64,000 nt of DNA from Emiliania huxleyi CCMP1516. Taxonomy: Eukaryota; Haptophyta; Isochrysidales; Noelaerhabdaceae. Below, piece after piece: positions 29,058-39,860 of this stretch (position 1 is the stretch's first letter; the number at the start of each line of letters is the position of its first letter). A model generated the notes under the pieces. It made no database searches. It had not been told where the DNA came from and saw only the letters and a program-made list of their open reading frames with translations. A program made the translations under genes and the position numbers. The stretch is taken from contig NW_005195736.1 in NCBI RefSeq assembly GCF_000372725.1, forward strand, positions 58,684-122,683, read 5' to 3'.

Positions 29058-29761
29058 ACAACAAAACTCCCTCGCATCTTAGCTCCCTGGCCCTGGATGT
29101 GAGGTTGATGACTGCACTCCAAGTGCTCCAAGTGCACACGGAACATGGTCGAGGGGCATGGGCCCTACCGCGCGGAGGGAGAGGGAGGCGAGGGGGGGGA
29201 GGGGGGGGGAGGGGGATGGAGGGGAGTGCGAGGGGTATGGGGGCGAGGGAATGGATGGAGAGAGGAAGAGCAAGGGCGAGAGGGGGCAGGGGACTGGTCG
29301 GTGGCATATTAACTAGGGGAGGCAGGGTGGTGGGCGGCGATCGCCGCGTACCGTCCTATGGTGGCGAGTATCGCTACGCCAAGGAGGACAAGGGTGTCGA
29401 TGTGCGGCTGCTGCTGTTCGAGTCGTTCGGTGGGTTCGGGAGGGGGGTCCGTGAGATCCTCCGGAAGGCGGCGAACGTGCTGCAGAACAAGCTGACGCGG
29501 GCCCAGTACCTCGATGAGGTGACTTGGACCACCAAGAGCTGGCTGGGGCTGCAGAAGCAGCGCATCTCAGTCGTTCTTCACACGGCCATCGCAGAGCAGA
29601 TTGTGAATGAGCTTGCCAATGGCGAGGGCGGTCGAGTGCACGGAGCTAAGTGCCTCGCCGTCCTCGCCGGAGTCGCTTAGGCGGCTCCACCTCCAGTGGT
29701 GTACCTGTGTTAGTGCCAGTGCGCGCCAGTCCCGTGCCCAGTCCTGTGCCCAGTGTTGTGC
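29058..29761 (+). mobile_element. Family A retroelement copy A2, composite, with repeat D at its 5' side
   Basis: 29141-29761 is colinear with family A, including the frame with GLQKQRISVVLHTAIAEQ to TAG 29678-29680. A 10 bp GGACAGATTT occurs at 29048-29057 and 29762-29771, possibly a shortened target duplication. The copy ends at GTGTTGTGC, lacking the GAGGGAGTTTTGTTGT terminus. That terminus appears in inverted orientation at 29058-29077, next to repeat D (29079-29137). The whole looks like a rearranged or two-step insertion. Confidence 0.6.
29079..29137 (+). repeat. Repeat D copy 2
   Basis: CTGGATGTGAGGTTGATGAC followed by TGCACTCCAAGTGCTCCAAG. It lies between the inverted family A end and the A2 body. 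Confidence 0.75.
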
Positions 29762-29775
29762 GGACAGATTTCTTT

Positions 29776-30348
29776 TTAGAAAAAAACCTTCCCAGCCAGC
29801 TGCCTCGAGACGATTGCCAACAGCGCCGAACGAGAGGCAGAGCCAGGCTCGCGGACTGGGCCAGCCCCGGGCGACACCCACGTCGAAGCGCCATGGTCTC
29901 CGCCAGCGAGCCGCTCGCCGACAGCGGCAGCTGCAGCGTCGGCTTGTCGCAGCCACGCAGCACATTCCTCGCCGGCCCGCGACGACGAAGACGCCCCATC
30001 ACTCGCCGCGCCCTGCCGCCGTGTAGATGACTCGGGCGTGAGAAGGCAAACACGCCCCGCGCCGCCTCGAGAAGCGGCGCGCCGCCTGCACACTGCGCCA
30101 GCGCGCCAAAGAGAGTCGCGCTGCAGCGGAGCTTGAAGGCGTCGACTGGCCCCGCAACCCACATGCCGTCGTCCCTCGGCGCGTTGGCGTGCGCTGTTGG
30201 CGTCACCGACGCGATGCGCCCGCATCGGGAAGACCCACCAGACCCAGTGGCGAGCTCGAGGAGGAGCGTGGCGAGCTCGCATTCGGGCAAGGCGGCGAGC
30301 TCTGTCAGCGCTGCCTCGCGCGGCCGGCGCTAGGCGTCGGCCGTCCAC
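29776..30348 (-). CDS. Possible DUF1810-like protein, frame-split, uncertain
   Basis: Minus-strand frames contain HWVWWVFPMRAHRV (like the HWxWxxFP core of DUF1810) in one frame. GPVDAFKLRCSATLFGALAQ, like the DxxKFRSxxTLF block, is in another. An intron or an indel would be needed between them, and I could not place one. The C-terminal part runs into family A sequence near 29776. This may be a decaying gene; confidence is low. Confidence 0.3.
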   Translation of the reverse strand: MDGRRLAPAARGSADRARRLARMRARHAPPRARHWVWWVFPMRAHRVGDANSARQRAEGRRHVGCGASRRLQAPLQRDSLWRAGAVCRRRAASRGGAGRVCLLTPESSTRRQGAASDGASSSSRAGEECAAWLRQADAAAAAVGERLAGGDHGASTWVSPGAGPVREPGSASRSALLAIVSRQLAGKVFF

Positions 30349-30381
30349 GCCAGCCGTGCGGCGGGCTCCGCTGACGGCGGC

Positions 30382-30921
30382 TCAGTGACTCCCAGCGGCG
30401 ACGGCACCTCCGGTACCCGAGGCCGAGGGCGGCGGCGGCGGCGAGACCGAGGGGAGCTCCCAGCGCACGGGAGGGAGGCCCTTGCTGGTGCGCTGCAGGT
30501 CCTTGGCGCTCACCCGCACGGGCAGCGCCACACCTTCAGCGGCGCCCACCTCCGAGGTGAACGGCCCGCCCAGGACGATTAGCACGCCAAGCAGGACGAC
30601 AACAAAGCCCACGACGTGGTTCCAGAGCAGTGGCTGTTGGAGCACCTTGATCTGGAAAACGAGAAAGGAGACGAGGACGGCGAGCTCGGCCAGGCCGCGC
30701 AACTGCGCAGCACTGAGGCCGGCGCTCGCGCCGATCCGGTTGCCTGGCACCTGGAGGCAGTACTCGAAGGCCGCAATCGCCCACGAGATGAGGATGGCCT
30801 TCGGCATGCCCCAGCTGTGCGCTCGGAGGTGAAGGTACCAGGCACAGACCATCACACTGCACGAAGCGCAAAGCAGCAACGCCGCCAAGGCGGCGCGTGG
30901 CCAGTCGACATGGTCGGTCAT
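30382..30921 (-). CDS. DUF486 (DMT-like) small membrane protein
   Basis: A single exon of 179 residues from ATG 30921 (MTDHVDWPRAALAALLLCAS). Four hydrophobic segments are seen. The family hallmark ILISWAIAAFEYCLQVPGNR is followed by LSAAQLRGLAELAVLVSFLV and LLWNHVVGFVVVLLGVLIVL. Bacterial and algal DUF486 proteins are ~115 residues; this one adds a ~50-residue Ser/Pro/Gly-rich C-terminal tail. The family resembles half-size drug/metabolite transporters, with no established substrate. A short 5' leader follows ~960 bp of DNA containing the B2 insertion. Confidence 0.85.
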   Translation of the reverse strand: MTDHVDWPRAALAALLLCASCSVMVCAWYLHLRAHSWGMPKAILISWAIAAFEYCLQVPGNRIGASAGLSAAQLRGLAELAVLVSFLVFQIKVLQQPLLWNHVVGFVVVLLGVLIVLGGPFTSEVGAAEGVALPVRVSAKDLQRTSKGLPPVRWELPSVSPPPPPSASGTGGAVAAGSH

Positions 30922-31463
30922 CTGCCGGCAAGGTGGGACGTGCGTGTCCCTTCCTCGGCTTGGTTAAATCGCGCTCTGGTCGCGTTCGGTCGCCAGCTCT
31001 CCAGCTCGTCGTTTGGTCACCGAGGAGTCGAGCGAAAGCACGCCTCAAACTCCAGGACGTGCCACCTGGACGCATCCCTCCTTGTCCCACTTATAATGCG
31101 TCAGGCGAGAGTCGCCCGCGTTCCGGCGTTTTTCATATTTCTCCTCCTCCTATTCTACTAGCCCCGGCTTTTGTCGTGCTTTGTAATTTTTTTCGAGCTT
31201 AGCCTTCGATGTTATGAAACAACCGCAAGGCGAACACACGCACATTGCTCTCGGGCCCACAGACAGACATCCCGCACACCCGCCGCCCCCCCCGCCCCCC
31301 CCGCGCGCCCCACCCCGGCCGGGAGAAAGGGGAGTGACATAAATAAATAAATAAATACAACGGGCATCCCAAGCTAGGGCTGGGTCGAGGACAGACACGT
31401 CCCCACCTTTGCAGGATTTTGCAAAAGCGAGGGGGGAGGGCGCATCGCCGCGCGGAGAGGGCT
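30922..31463. other. Intergenic, no gene seen
   Basis: It holds an (AAAT)n-type run near 31338-31358 and a C-rich block near 31280-31320. No conserved frame was found. Confidence 0.6.
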
Positions 31464-31684
31464 AAAAGAAAGAAAGAAAACAGACAACCCAAGGGAGGGA
31501 TGGGAGGACGGCACGCCGCCACCACACAGGGATTTTAAGGAGAGGTGTGTGGTGCGCTAGCCGTCGCCCACCCTAGGGAGTCTGCCTCTTCCTATCTCTC
31601 TTCGCAGTCTCTCGCCGATTCTCGCTGCAACCTTCATGCCACCTCGCGGTCGTCCCACTCTCGTCGTTCTCTCCCTTGTCACTT
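31464..31684 (-). mobile_element. Family B retroelement copy B2 with 13 bp target-site duplication
   Basis: CGCGGAGAGGGCT occurs exactly at 31451-31463 and 31685-31697. Between them, on the minus strand, a 221 bp fragment reads from the family B C-terminal codons through GTGGGCGACGGC-TAG, CCTTAAAATCCCTGTGTGG, GGCGGCGTGCCGTCC and TTGGGTTGTC to a (TTTC)n TTTT tail. Flanking bases differ on both sides. This fixes the true 3' end of family B. Confidence 0.9.
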
Positions 31685-31885
31685 CGCGGAGAGGGCTGGG
31701 TTTGGGATTCTACTTGCCGTGCTATTTTTTTCTGATGCGCTCAGTTTCGCTTGTGGCCGACGGGGTGGCACGCTGCCACCTTGTGCACCTCGGCCAGCGG
31801 CCTCTGCACGATTGCCAACAGCACCGAACGAGAGGCAGAGCTAGGCTCGAGGACTGGGCCAGCCCCGCGACGCCACCATTAGACG

Positions 31886-34141
31886 ATGTCGCTTCCCGGC
31901 GACGACGCCGTCTGGGCCCGCCTCGATGAGCTGCCATCACGGCTCACTGCTCCCGCGACCGCTTCTGTGCGCTACGAGGACCAGAAGGCGGCTGCCCGGG
32001 AGGCCTACGAGTCAAGCAAGGAGGCCGTCTCACTTGCCAAGGACGACCTCCTGCAAATTATGCTCAGCACACACGAACAGCTCCGAGCGCTTGAGAGTGA
32101 CAATGGGCGGCCCACCCGTCCTTTCGAGCCTGCGTCGGCGGCACAGGACACAGAGGCACTGATGGCGGAGGCGCGTGAGTACAATGAGGATCTGACGGTC
32201 GGTGAGGGCATCGGCTGGCTCAACAACGACGAGGAGGGCTACCGTCCTCCAACCTATTCCGAGGTTTGCCACTCTCGCCGACAGCCATCTCTGCTTGCAC
32301 TCTCTCACCCCGCTCCCGCCGCGCACAGTGCCTCCCCGTATACCTGCTGAGCCCCACCGCCAACGACTTCGTCGACAAGAGGATCGAATCGGGCGAGTTC
32401 GTTGAATGGAACACGACGAGGAACGCTGCATTACCCACAGCAGCTCCCGCCTCCCTCACTCACTCACCGACTTCCGCCTCCCCGCCCCGCCCCTGCAGCC
32501 TTCCAAAGATGTGCATGGCGCTCGCTATCAGCCGCAGGCTCGGCGCAGACGAGCTCGCTAACATCACCGGCTACCGGGACGGCAAGCCCACGACCGCCTA
32601 CCCGCTGCTCGCCAGCTGGGACGCGAACCCGGCGGCAAACGTGTCTCAAGTCAACGCACCGCAGCCGATCTGGGTGCCGTTCCTGTCGGGCTCGCGCGGG
32701 CTCGTGTTTGACTGGCTGGGCTGCCGGTGCGCCCGCCGCCATATGCGCCTTGCCTCGCGCAGCTCCGAGTCCTCGCCGAGTCGCCGCCTCCCTGCCGCCT
32801 GTCTGCCGCCCCTGCCGCACCAGGTGCTCGTGGCCAGTCTCGCAGCAGTGCTGGTCCCTGATGGTCGGGTGCAACATCCACCAGTACGTGCTCAACGTCT
32901 GGATCTGCGTCACGCTCGGCTTCGAGCTCTTCATGCTCGACGCGCTCGTCTCCTCCGCCTTCATTGCAAACTGCCCAAACAAGGAGAGGAAGAGGAGCGC
33001 GCTCCCTGCAAAACGCGTCGCTCGTCACACGCCCCGCCGTGCTACGAGCAGGTGTTCGAGTGGGAGGACTACCTGATCTGGGACAAGCCGCTCTCGGTCA
33101 CCGCCGCCGCGCTCCTCACCTACTTGATCTTCCCCCTCTTCACCATCGGCTACCTCGCCGGCAAGAACGACAAGCGAATGGGGGGTTCTGGCGGCGTCGA
33201 CCAGTCCTACTTTGCAGGCGTCTGGCAGAGCAAGATCCTGCTGCGCTCGATGGCGGCGCGGGAGGAGGCGGGCGCGTATTCCTACTGCACCACCCTCTTC
33301 TACGCGGTGGCCATGGAGTTTCACTGCGTGATCATCCCCGCCTATATTCCCTTCATCTGCCCCGCGCTCGTCATGTTCCAGTACGAGGCCGCGCTGCACA
33401 ACATCGCAAAGTTCTACATCATGCTCGACGTCATCCTCAAGTGGCCACCGCACCCGGGCCTAGCCCCTCCCGTCCGCCTCCCCTGGACTCGCCCATTGCC
33501 CCCCCCCCCCCCGCCCACCCCCCCCTTTCGCTCGCAGGTTTGGGACCAACGGCCTCTTCTTCGCCTGGTTCCTCTTCTGCTTCAACGAGGGCCAGATAAG
33601 CGTGACGAGAAAGTACGTCGCAGGCCCGAGGGCGGCGGCGGAATGGCGGAGCATGAAGTTCGTCTACACGTGGGTGTCGCTGATCGGGACCTACCTGATG
33701 ATCTTTAGCGTCAAGACCTACTTCACCATCCTCTACCTCTGGTTCATCCCGCTCTTCATCACCATCTTCGCCTTCTTCGGGCACGCGCTGCCCTACCTGA
33801 TGCACGGCGCCGCCGCCTGCCCGCCGCACACGGGGCCGGCCGTCGAGCTGGTCGGCATCGCCACCACCCTCATCTTCCTCGCCGGCTTCCTCGTGGCGCG
33901 CGGCTGCTGGCTCTTCCCGTGCCTCTGCGCGCCCGAGGTGCCGGGGTGGCTCTTCTTCCCGCCGCACGACCCGCCCGACAACCCGCTGCAGGGCGACGTC
34001 GACTGGGACGCCTTCCAAATCTTTCTCCGCCACATGTGGCGCGGCTTCCCTGCGGCCGAAGACTGCGTCTGGGAGCCACCGACTTGGGACTTCTCGGTGC
34101 ACAGAGGCGCTCACCTTCCGCCGAAGGGCAGCAAGGGTTGA
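31886..34141 (+). CDS. Multi-pass membrane protein of unknown CVWEP family, paralogue 2
   Basis: Model: exons 31886-32263, 32329-32424, 32509-32730, 32849-32998, 33052-33440 and 33538-34141, total 612 residues with consistent phases. The third, GC-AG and fourth junctions were chosen by alignment with paralogue 1; the one at 32999 is ambiguous. The N-terminus is helical (YEDQKAAAREAYESSKEAV). It shares LPVYLLSP, DWLGCRC, EWEDYLIWDKPLS, LLTYLIFPLFTIGYLAGK, HCVIIPAYIPFICPALVMFQ, IMLDVILKFG, ACPPHTGPAVELVG, LFPCLCAPEVPGWLFFPP and FPAAEDCVWEPPTW with the 25.6 kb gene. Unlike paralogue 1 it has a ~20-residue extension after CVWEP. At least six membrane segments are seen. The function is unknown. 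Confidence 0.8.
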
Positions 34142-35751
34142 CTTATACGTACCGTGCACTCTATTAGCGGAGAGGGAGTTCCGGAGAGACGTTCAGAGAG
34201 AAAGAGAGAGCAGAAAAGGCGCAATACAGGGGCAGTGGAAGGATTAGAGAGAGACGTTCTAAAGAGAACGATAGAAAGAGGGTAAAAAAGTATCAAATGA
34301 CTAGTTGGAAGAGTTGCAAATAGAAATACGGGGGTGGTGACTGGTGTGGAAATGACCACTTTTGATGTTTTTGTGTCCGTGTTGCTCCCAGCGCCCTCGC
34401 CCGCGCTCCCTGAGGCCATGGCTGGTGCTACTAGTATGGGGTACTACCTGGATACCGCGAGAGCGACCCAACTCGTCGACATCGTCCGATGATGGTGCCC
34501 CAAAGTAGCTTCCGGAGGCTATCGTGGGGTCGAGCCGGCAGTAGCCGTGACATGTGGTTCCACCACCCCTCGCAGGCTTTGCCTCTGACCGCCACCGTTC
34601 CCAGGCTGTCTAATGGGATGGAAAGGAAGGCTGGGCGAGCGTATAGAAGCGTGCTCGACCTTGTCGTGGCAACCTGCACGGCAGCGCTGGCAGGCGCGAT
34701 GAGCGTCGTGCCACCTGACCCGAGACGGGTCGCAGGCGTCGTACCGAGCGCGTCGAGACCGTGTCCTGATGAGCTCTGCACGGGTGAGTCACGTCGGCGT
34801 CAAAGGAGCGACGTGTGACCTGTCAGAGCTTGATCTCCGATCTCAGCGGCGTCGAGTCGCCTTCGGCGGCGACAGCTAGGATGCATCTCCTCCGTCGTTT
34901 TTCGCGCTACGGCCCTGAGAAGCTGGCGCCGCACGCAGGCGGACCTTGTGTATGCGGCGAACGCTTAAAAAATGGGTGCTCTACGTCACTTTTTTTGAGT
35001 AGATAGTGCCGAGCTGGCCGTGACAGCGATTTTGGTACCGGTAGTTTTGGGCGGGTTTTGGGCGGGTTTTGCACCACAGACTTTTTGCAACTTGAGCACT
35101 TGAGCACTTGATAGGGTCGATTCCGCATGGTACGGGACTCCTCGATCGTCTCGCCCTCCCTCACTGGTGTGTTCATTGGGTGGGGTCATAACAAACTAGT
35201 CAAATGTTCATGTCAGTAACAGCGTCACGTCACGACACCAGAAGAGCGACAGAAGAGCGAGAGACACAGGTCACAGCTCACAGGTGACCAGACGCTCTCG
35301 ACGCACGCACAAGAAGTGCTTCTATTGTTCTAATGTACCGTGCTCTGCTGTCTCGGACCAGACTTGCCCTGAGACCCCTGTTCCCCCTCTCCTCCCAGCT
35401 GGTCCCTTGCGCCTTGCCCTTGGCCTTGCGCGCCCCTCGGCTCGTTTGGAGGATTCGCTGTTTTGTGTTTGGCTTTCTTTCTTTCATTCGAAGTGGATCT
35501 TCATTCTTCTTCTTTTTCTGTACATGCTTTCCATTCTGCACTCACACGGGGCTGGCTAGCTCCTGGTACTTTGTGCGCTGCTCTTTGGCGAAACGCCGAG
35601 CCGTTGCCGCGCTCGTCGTCGGCGGCTTGGGCGTCGCGATCCGGTCGATGGTCGCCGACGTGCTCTGCACACGGTGGGGCGGGCGGCGGCAACTTAGTAC
35701 CCGGCTTCAACTCTGATGTCGCTTCTCTATGGGAGCCACATGCGGCGCCGG
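34142..35751. other. Intergenic, no recognised gene
   Basis: Small features only: AG-rich stretch 34180-34290, tandem TTTTGGGCGGG at 35044-35067, and TTGAGCACTTGAGCACTTGA at 35092-35111. No conserved frame was found on either strand. Confidence 0.5.
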
Positions 35752-37526
35752 CTAGGGTCGTGGCGAGAGGGGAGAGGAGGCGCGCAGGCCGCGCACCGCG
35801 CTGTCCGTCGCCGGCTCTGAGACGCAGCACCACGCGCCCGCCTCTGCGGACAGGTAGGCGCCGACGCGCAGCGTCAGGTAGATGGGCGCAGCCACGGCGG
35901 AGAGGAGGAGGAGGACGCCGAGTAGGAGAAGGGCCATCGGCACCTGAGGTCGGGGTGGGTGGGAGGGGAGGCTGAGACGGGACAGCCCTGGGCGGGGGCA
36001 GGGAGCTGCGAAGGACGGGAGCGCGAGCGCCAGGACGAAGAAAGTGAGCATCAGGGTGCCGTTAAAGTACACGCGGCTCCACGTCAGAGCCCGGGCGCCG
36101 CTGAAGGTGCGGATCGTGTACTCAAAGTCGTCGAGCCCCTTCTCACTGCCGTCCTTGAGGATCAGCAACCGGTCGGTCGCACCGACTTGCTTGTCGGGAA
36201 ACTTTGATGTCTGGAGGCGGAACCACGAGACGAAGCTGGAGGTGTCGCCCCCGAACCACTCCTCGAAGATGAGAAAGTACTTGAGCTCGTTCCACACCGC
36301 GTCCAGGCTCGCCTTCTTTGCGACCGCCGGGCTCTCTAGCAGGAAGGCGGTCACCGCCGGGAGGATCGTGGCGCCGCTGTGGAGCGCTCCGCCGTAGGTG
36401 CCCTTCTCGGCGCAGCACGCCGGGAGCCACGGCGACATGTTGAGCCACGCCTCGAGGAAGGGGAAGGTGAGCCAGCGCAGCCACTCGTTCTTCCGCACGC
36501 GCACCTCGATCAGGTTGCCCGGCCGGCGGTTCCATGGCAGCACCTGTGGTGGCGAAGGCGCACAGTCTGACGGCAAGTCTCGTGGAGAGGGTGAGGTGCC
36601 ACGGCGGCGTCCCGCGCCATCTGGGCGACGGGGTCGAAGCGCATGATGAAGTTGAAGGTGCTGGGCACGTTCTCGTGGATCCAGGCCTCGAAGGCGGGGT
36701 TCGAGATCTTGGTCGGGGCGAAGGCGTACACGCGGACAGGGCCGTCAGGGGCGGCGGCCTCCTGGCGGTGGAGAAGCGCGCTGCTGACGTCCCATCGCGT
36801 CTCGTGCGTCCACGCGCCCGACCACTTGACGACAAACTGCTCCGCGTCCTGATCGAGCGTGATCGACAGCGTCGACGCGGTCGGGTCGCCCTTTGTGAAG
36901 GCGTCAACGCTGCTGCTGGTGTCGTTGACCTCGAGCGCGTCGATGTGACCGTCCTTGAGCGCGCGCAGCCCGGCGTCGAAGCCCACCAGAAGGGCGGCGA
37001 GGCAGATCGAGACGGCGCCGCCCTGCGAGTGGCCGGTCACGGTCACCTGCTTGTAGTCGCCGATGCGGTACACGCCTTTCATCGCATCGAGGAGGAGGTA
37101 TGTGAAGAGGACGCCCATCGCGCGGTCCAGGTACTGCCCGTGAACCATCAGCTGCGCGAAACGACGGTTGCTCTTAATGGCGACATCCTCGCCGCTGCTC
37201 CTCTTGCCGACAAAAATGTGGTCGGTGCGGACTTGTCCCGCAAAATTGCGCCTCGCGTCCTCCACATTGTTAATGATCGTTCCGCGGTTGACAATAACGA
37301 GCTCCTCGGAATTCCTTCCGCGAGTCTTTGCAAATGCTATGTTGCTCGTCCCGACGGAGATCAGGCTCGGAGAGCCTTCCACGCGCAGTGCGTTCACGAG
37401 TCGCAGTCCGACGTCGTCCTGATACGCGAGCCCCATCGCGAGCTGGCTGCACTCGAGCGCAGAGTCGGCATCGAAGGTGATTGGCAGCGTCATCTCCGTT
37501 GTCGTTGTCTTGTCCGTACACTGCAT
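35752..37526 (-). CDS. Class-3-type lipase / alpha-beta hydrolase with C-terminal membrane segments
   Basis: Model: exons 37526-36618, 36543-36010 and 35943-35752, 544 residues, both introns GC-AG. ATG 37493 is an alternative start. The catalytic Ser sits in QVTVTGHSQGGAVSICLAAL (residues ~180-200), preceded by the oxyanion-side strand LVIVNRGTIINNVEDARRNF. VRVYAFAPTKISNPAFEAW and FNFIMRFDPVAQM fit the strand carrying the catalytic Asp. The C-terminal region has two hydrophobic segments (LMLTFFVLALALPSF and VPMALLLLGVLLLLSAVAA) after an extended linker, suggesting membrane anchoring. The substrate is probably lipid, but the family is broad. The catalytic His is not identified with confidence. 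Confidence 0.7.
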
Positions 37527-37816
37527 CGGGCGAGGAGCAGGCCGGTGCGAGGAGCACGGGGCACAAGGCGGCGGCGAGGAGCACGGGGCACAAGGGTGAC
37601 CCCGCAAAACGCCGCTCTTCCAGTTGAATTCTTAAAAAATACAAGCCTCTCTCACAGCACACTGGCAGAAGAATTCAAGCTATCCACAAGTGCTCTCAGT
37701 GTGTGTGTGTGTGTGTACTCACTCACACCTCTCACAGCACACTGGCACAACAAGGGTGGTGACGCTCTCGAGGCTCTCGAGGTGTCGAGTGGAAGCCCTT
37801 TTTCCCTGAGGGAGGG

Positions 37817-37974
37817 TGTAGAGGATGTAGAGTGTAGAGCGCTGTAGAGCTGTAGAGATGTAGAGCGCTCTGGAGCGCTGTAGAGCTGTAGAGCTCTACA
37901 TCCGGCGCGGGACAGAGCGATGCAGATGTAGAGCACTGTAGAGCGCGATTTTGCTGTAGAGTTTGTTGTAGAGG
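37817..37974. repeat. Irregular array of TGTAGAG (12 copies)
   Basis: TGTAGAG recurs at uneven spacing of 8-30 bp, often as CTGTAGAGC, and a few copies are paired with the complementary CTCTACA (37899-37905). A (GT)n run precedes it at 37699-37716. It lies upstream of the lipase gene's start. Confidence 0.8.
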
Positions 37975-37999
37975 CTCTATGGGCCGGGGGTGGTATCGG

Positions 38000-39219
38000 T
38001 ATTTCACGTTCTGCGTCCAGGGAGGACCGTAGGAGGGGAGGTGCAGGTGGAAGGGCCGCCAGCAGGTGGTCATGCCTTAAAACTAAAGACGTTGGACAGG
38101 GTGGATGGTGCAAGGTGGCCCGCCACAACAACCACTGGAATGAATTTGCGACTCGTCGCAATCAAACTGATTTACGTTGTCGTTGATACTTGATTATGAA
38201 TTTGTCAGAATTTTGATTTTTGTGTGAGCTCCGTGTACCGTCCGTGACCCGCCGCCGCCTCAGCCCTGTGTGTGTCTTGCTTTGCCAACAACAACATACC
38301 TAAATCAAAAGATCGGCATGGGGTGGTGCGTCGGCAAGACATTGGGTAGTGGCGCATCGGGCAGACCAGTGTGCCCCAGCGCCCCCGTGGTCTGAGAGTG
38401 AATATGTGAAAACATATTCGAGAGTGAGAGAGATGAGAATCCAAATACCGGGTAGAGGGAGCGGACCGTGAGTTGAGGAAATCGAGGGACGCGACCCACT
38501 TCGCCAGTGACGGTCCCGCGCCTCGCCGCTAAGACAGTGGCACGCGCCGCGCAGCGGCGCGTGCCACTGTCTTTGTCCGGAGTGAAAAGTCCAACGCGCT
38601 CGTCGGTGACGGTGTCCCTCAACCTGCGCCGCGCTCGGCGAACCTCGACAGCGCTTTCGGTGGCATGCAGCTCTTTGCGACAGAAGCCTGGAGAGCAGCT
38701 CCTCTGCTGCTCACACACTCTGCACAGTTGACACAGCCTATTGTGCGGCTGCCACAGCTGTGACAGCGATGGGCTCGCCCTCACTGGCCCTCAGTCACTT
38801 GTGCTGCGGCTTGTGTGAGCGACACTGCTCGGCGACTGCCGGCACACTGTGAGACCATGGGTGTGAGGTTAAACCACGCTACCAGCGCTTGGTCACATCG
38901 GCCCCGAGGTCAGATCCTTCTACTCTGTTGATGACAAGACTTGTCTACCGGCTGGAGCCGAGCAGGAGGGCCCAGCGCACAACCCCTGGTCAACTCAGGG
39001 TCCACACCCCGTACCAAGAACACTTGTCACTTCCAAATTGGCCGGTCTGCGGACTATACATCACGACTTTTCTCGACAGCGACGAGGACGGCGGCTCGGT
39101 GCCGCTCAGTACCTGGCGCGGTCACCATCGCTCAGTGCAGGAGCCTGACGGCCGACGCGCGGCCTCACCCTCTTCGCATTTCGCTACACGGCAGCAAGCA
39201 ACAGCGCCGGGACCTCACT
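38000..39219. other. Intergenic, no recognised gene
   Basis: It contains the perfect hairpin at 38531-38573. No conserved frame was found. Confidence 0.5.
38531..38573. repeat. Perfect 20 bp inverted repeat with 3 nt loop
   Basis: 38531-38550 (AAGACAGTGGCACGCGCCGC) is the exact reverse complement of 38554-38573, around GCA. The stem is GC-rich. No gene is obvious on either side. Confidence 0.95.
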
Positions 39220-39860
39220 TCACGCGGCCGGCCGCTTGCTCGCCTCCACCACAGCGAAGCCCTTCTTGCCCTGCGCGTTGACCTTGCCCCGCGCGTAGCC
39301 AGTCGCCTCGGCCGCGTCGCCAAACACCTTTGGGTGGCACGACCCCTTCCCCTTGGCGCAGCCTCCGAAGTGAATCTTGACGGAGAGTCCCGAGCACTCG
39401 AGGTCGTACCACCTGCGGGCGCACAAGGTGAAATTTTGAGACGTGGGAGCCAGCCTGTCGGCGTAGCGCATCGGCGGGGAGGATGGGCTGTGCGTTCCAG
39501 CGCCCACTTGTTCTTTTCGGGGTTGTGCATGTAGATCCATGTCGTTGGCAGCGGTGCTGCAGTCGGCGGCGCCTCTCCGGAGGGGCCGCCCGTGCGCTGC
39601 TTCTTTGTGGCAGGAGTCTTGACCTCACAGTCAACTTCGACGAAGCCATCGGCGAGCTTCTCGGTGCGCTTCTTCACCGCCGCCTCGCGTGCGGCCGCCT
39701 CCGAGTCAAAGCGCTTCTCGGCCGAGACCGGCGTCGCCGTGCTGCGGCCCCACCGCGTCTGGAGGAGGCAGCGCTCGCCGTCGACGGCGATCTCAAAGAA
39801 TTGGCCGGTCTCTACCTTGCGGAGGAAGGACACGATCTCGGTGCCAGCGGCGCCAGCCAT
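39220..39860 (-). CDS. Small WGR-domain protein
   Basis: Model: exons 39860-39502 and 39412-39220, 183 residues, with a GC-AG intron at 39413-39501. The start ATG 39860 (MAGAAGTEIVSFLRKVETGQ) is chosen because the frame upstream runs into a family A terminus. A WGR domain spans ~18-75: FFEIAVDGERCLLQTRWGRS, then FDSEAAAREAAVKKRTEKLA and GFVEVD. WGR domains in PARPs bind DNA and relay breaks to the catalytic domain. Here no ADP-ribosyltransferase follows; the second exon (CSGLSVKIHFGGCAKGKGS onwards) is unrecognised. It may act as a stand-alone DNA-binding factor. Confidence 0.7.
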
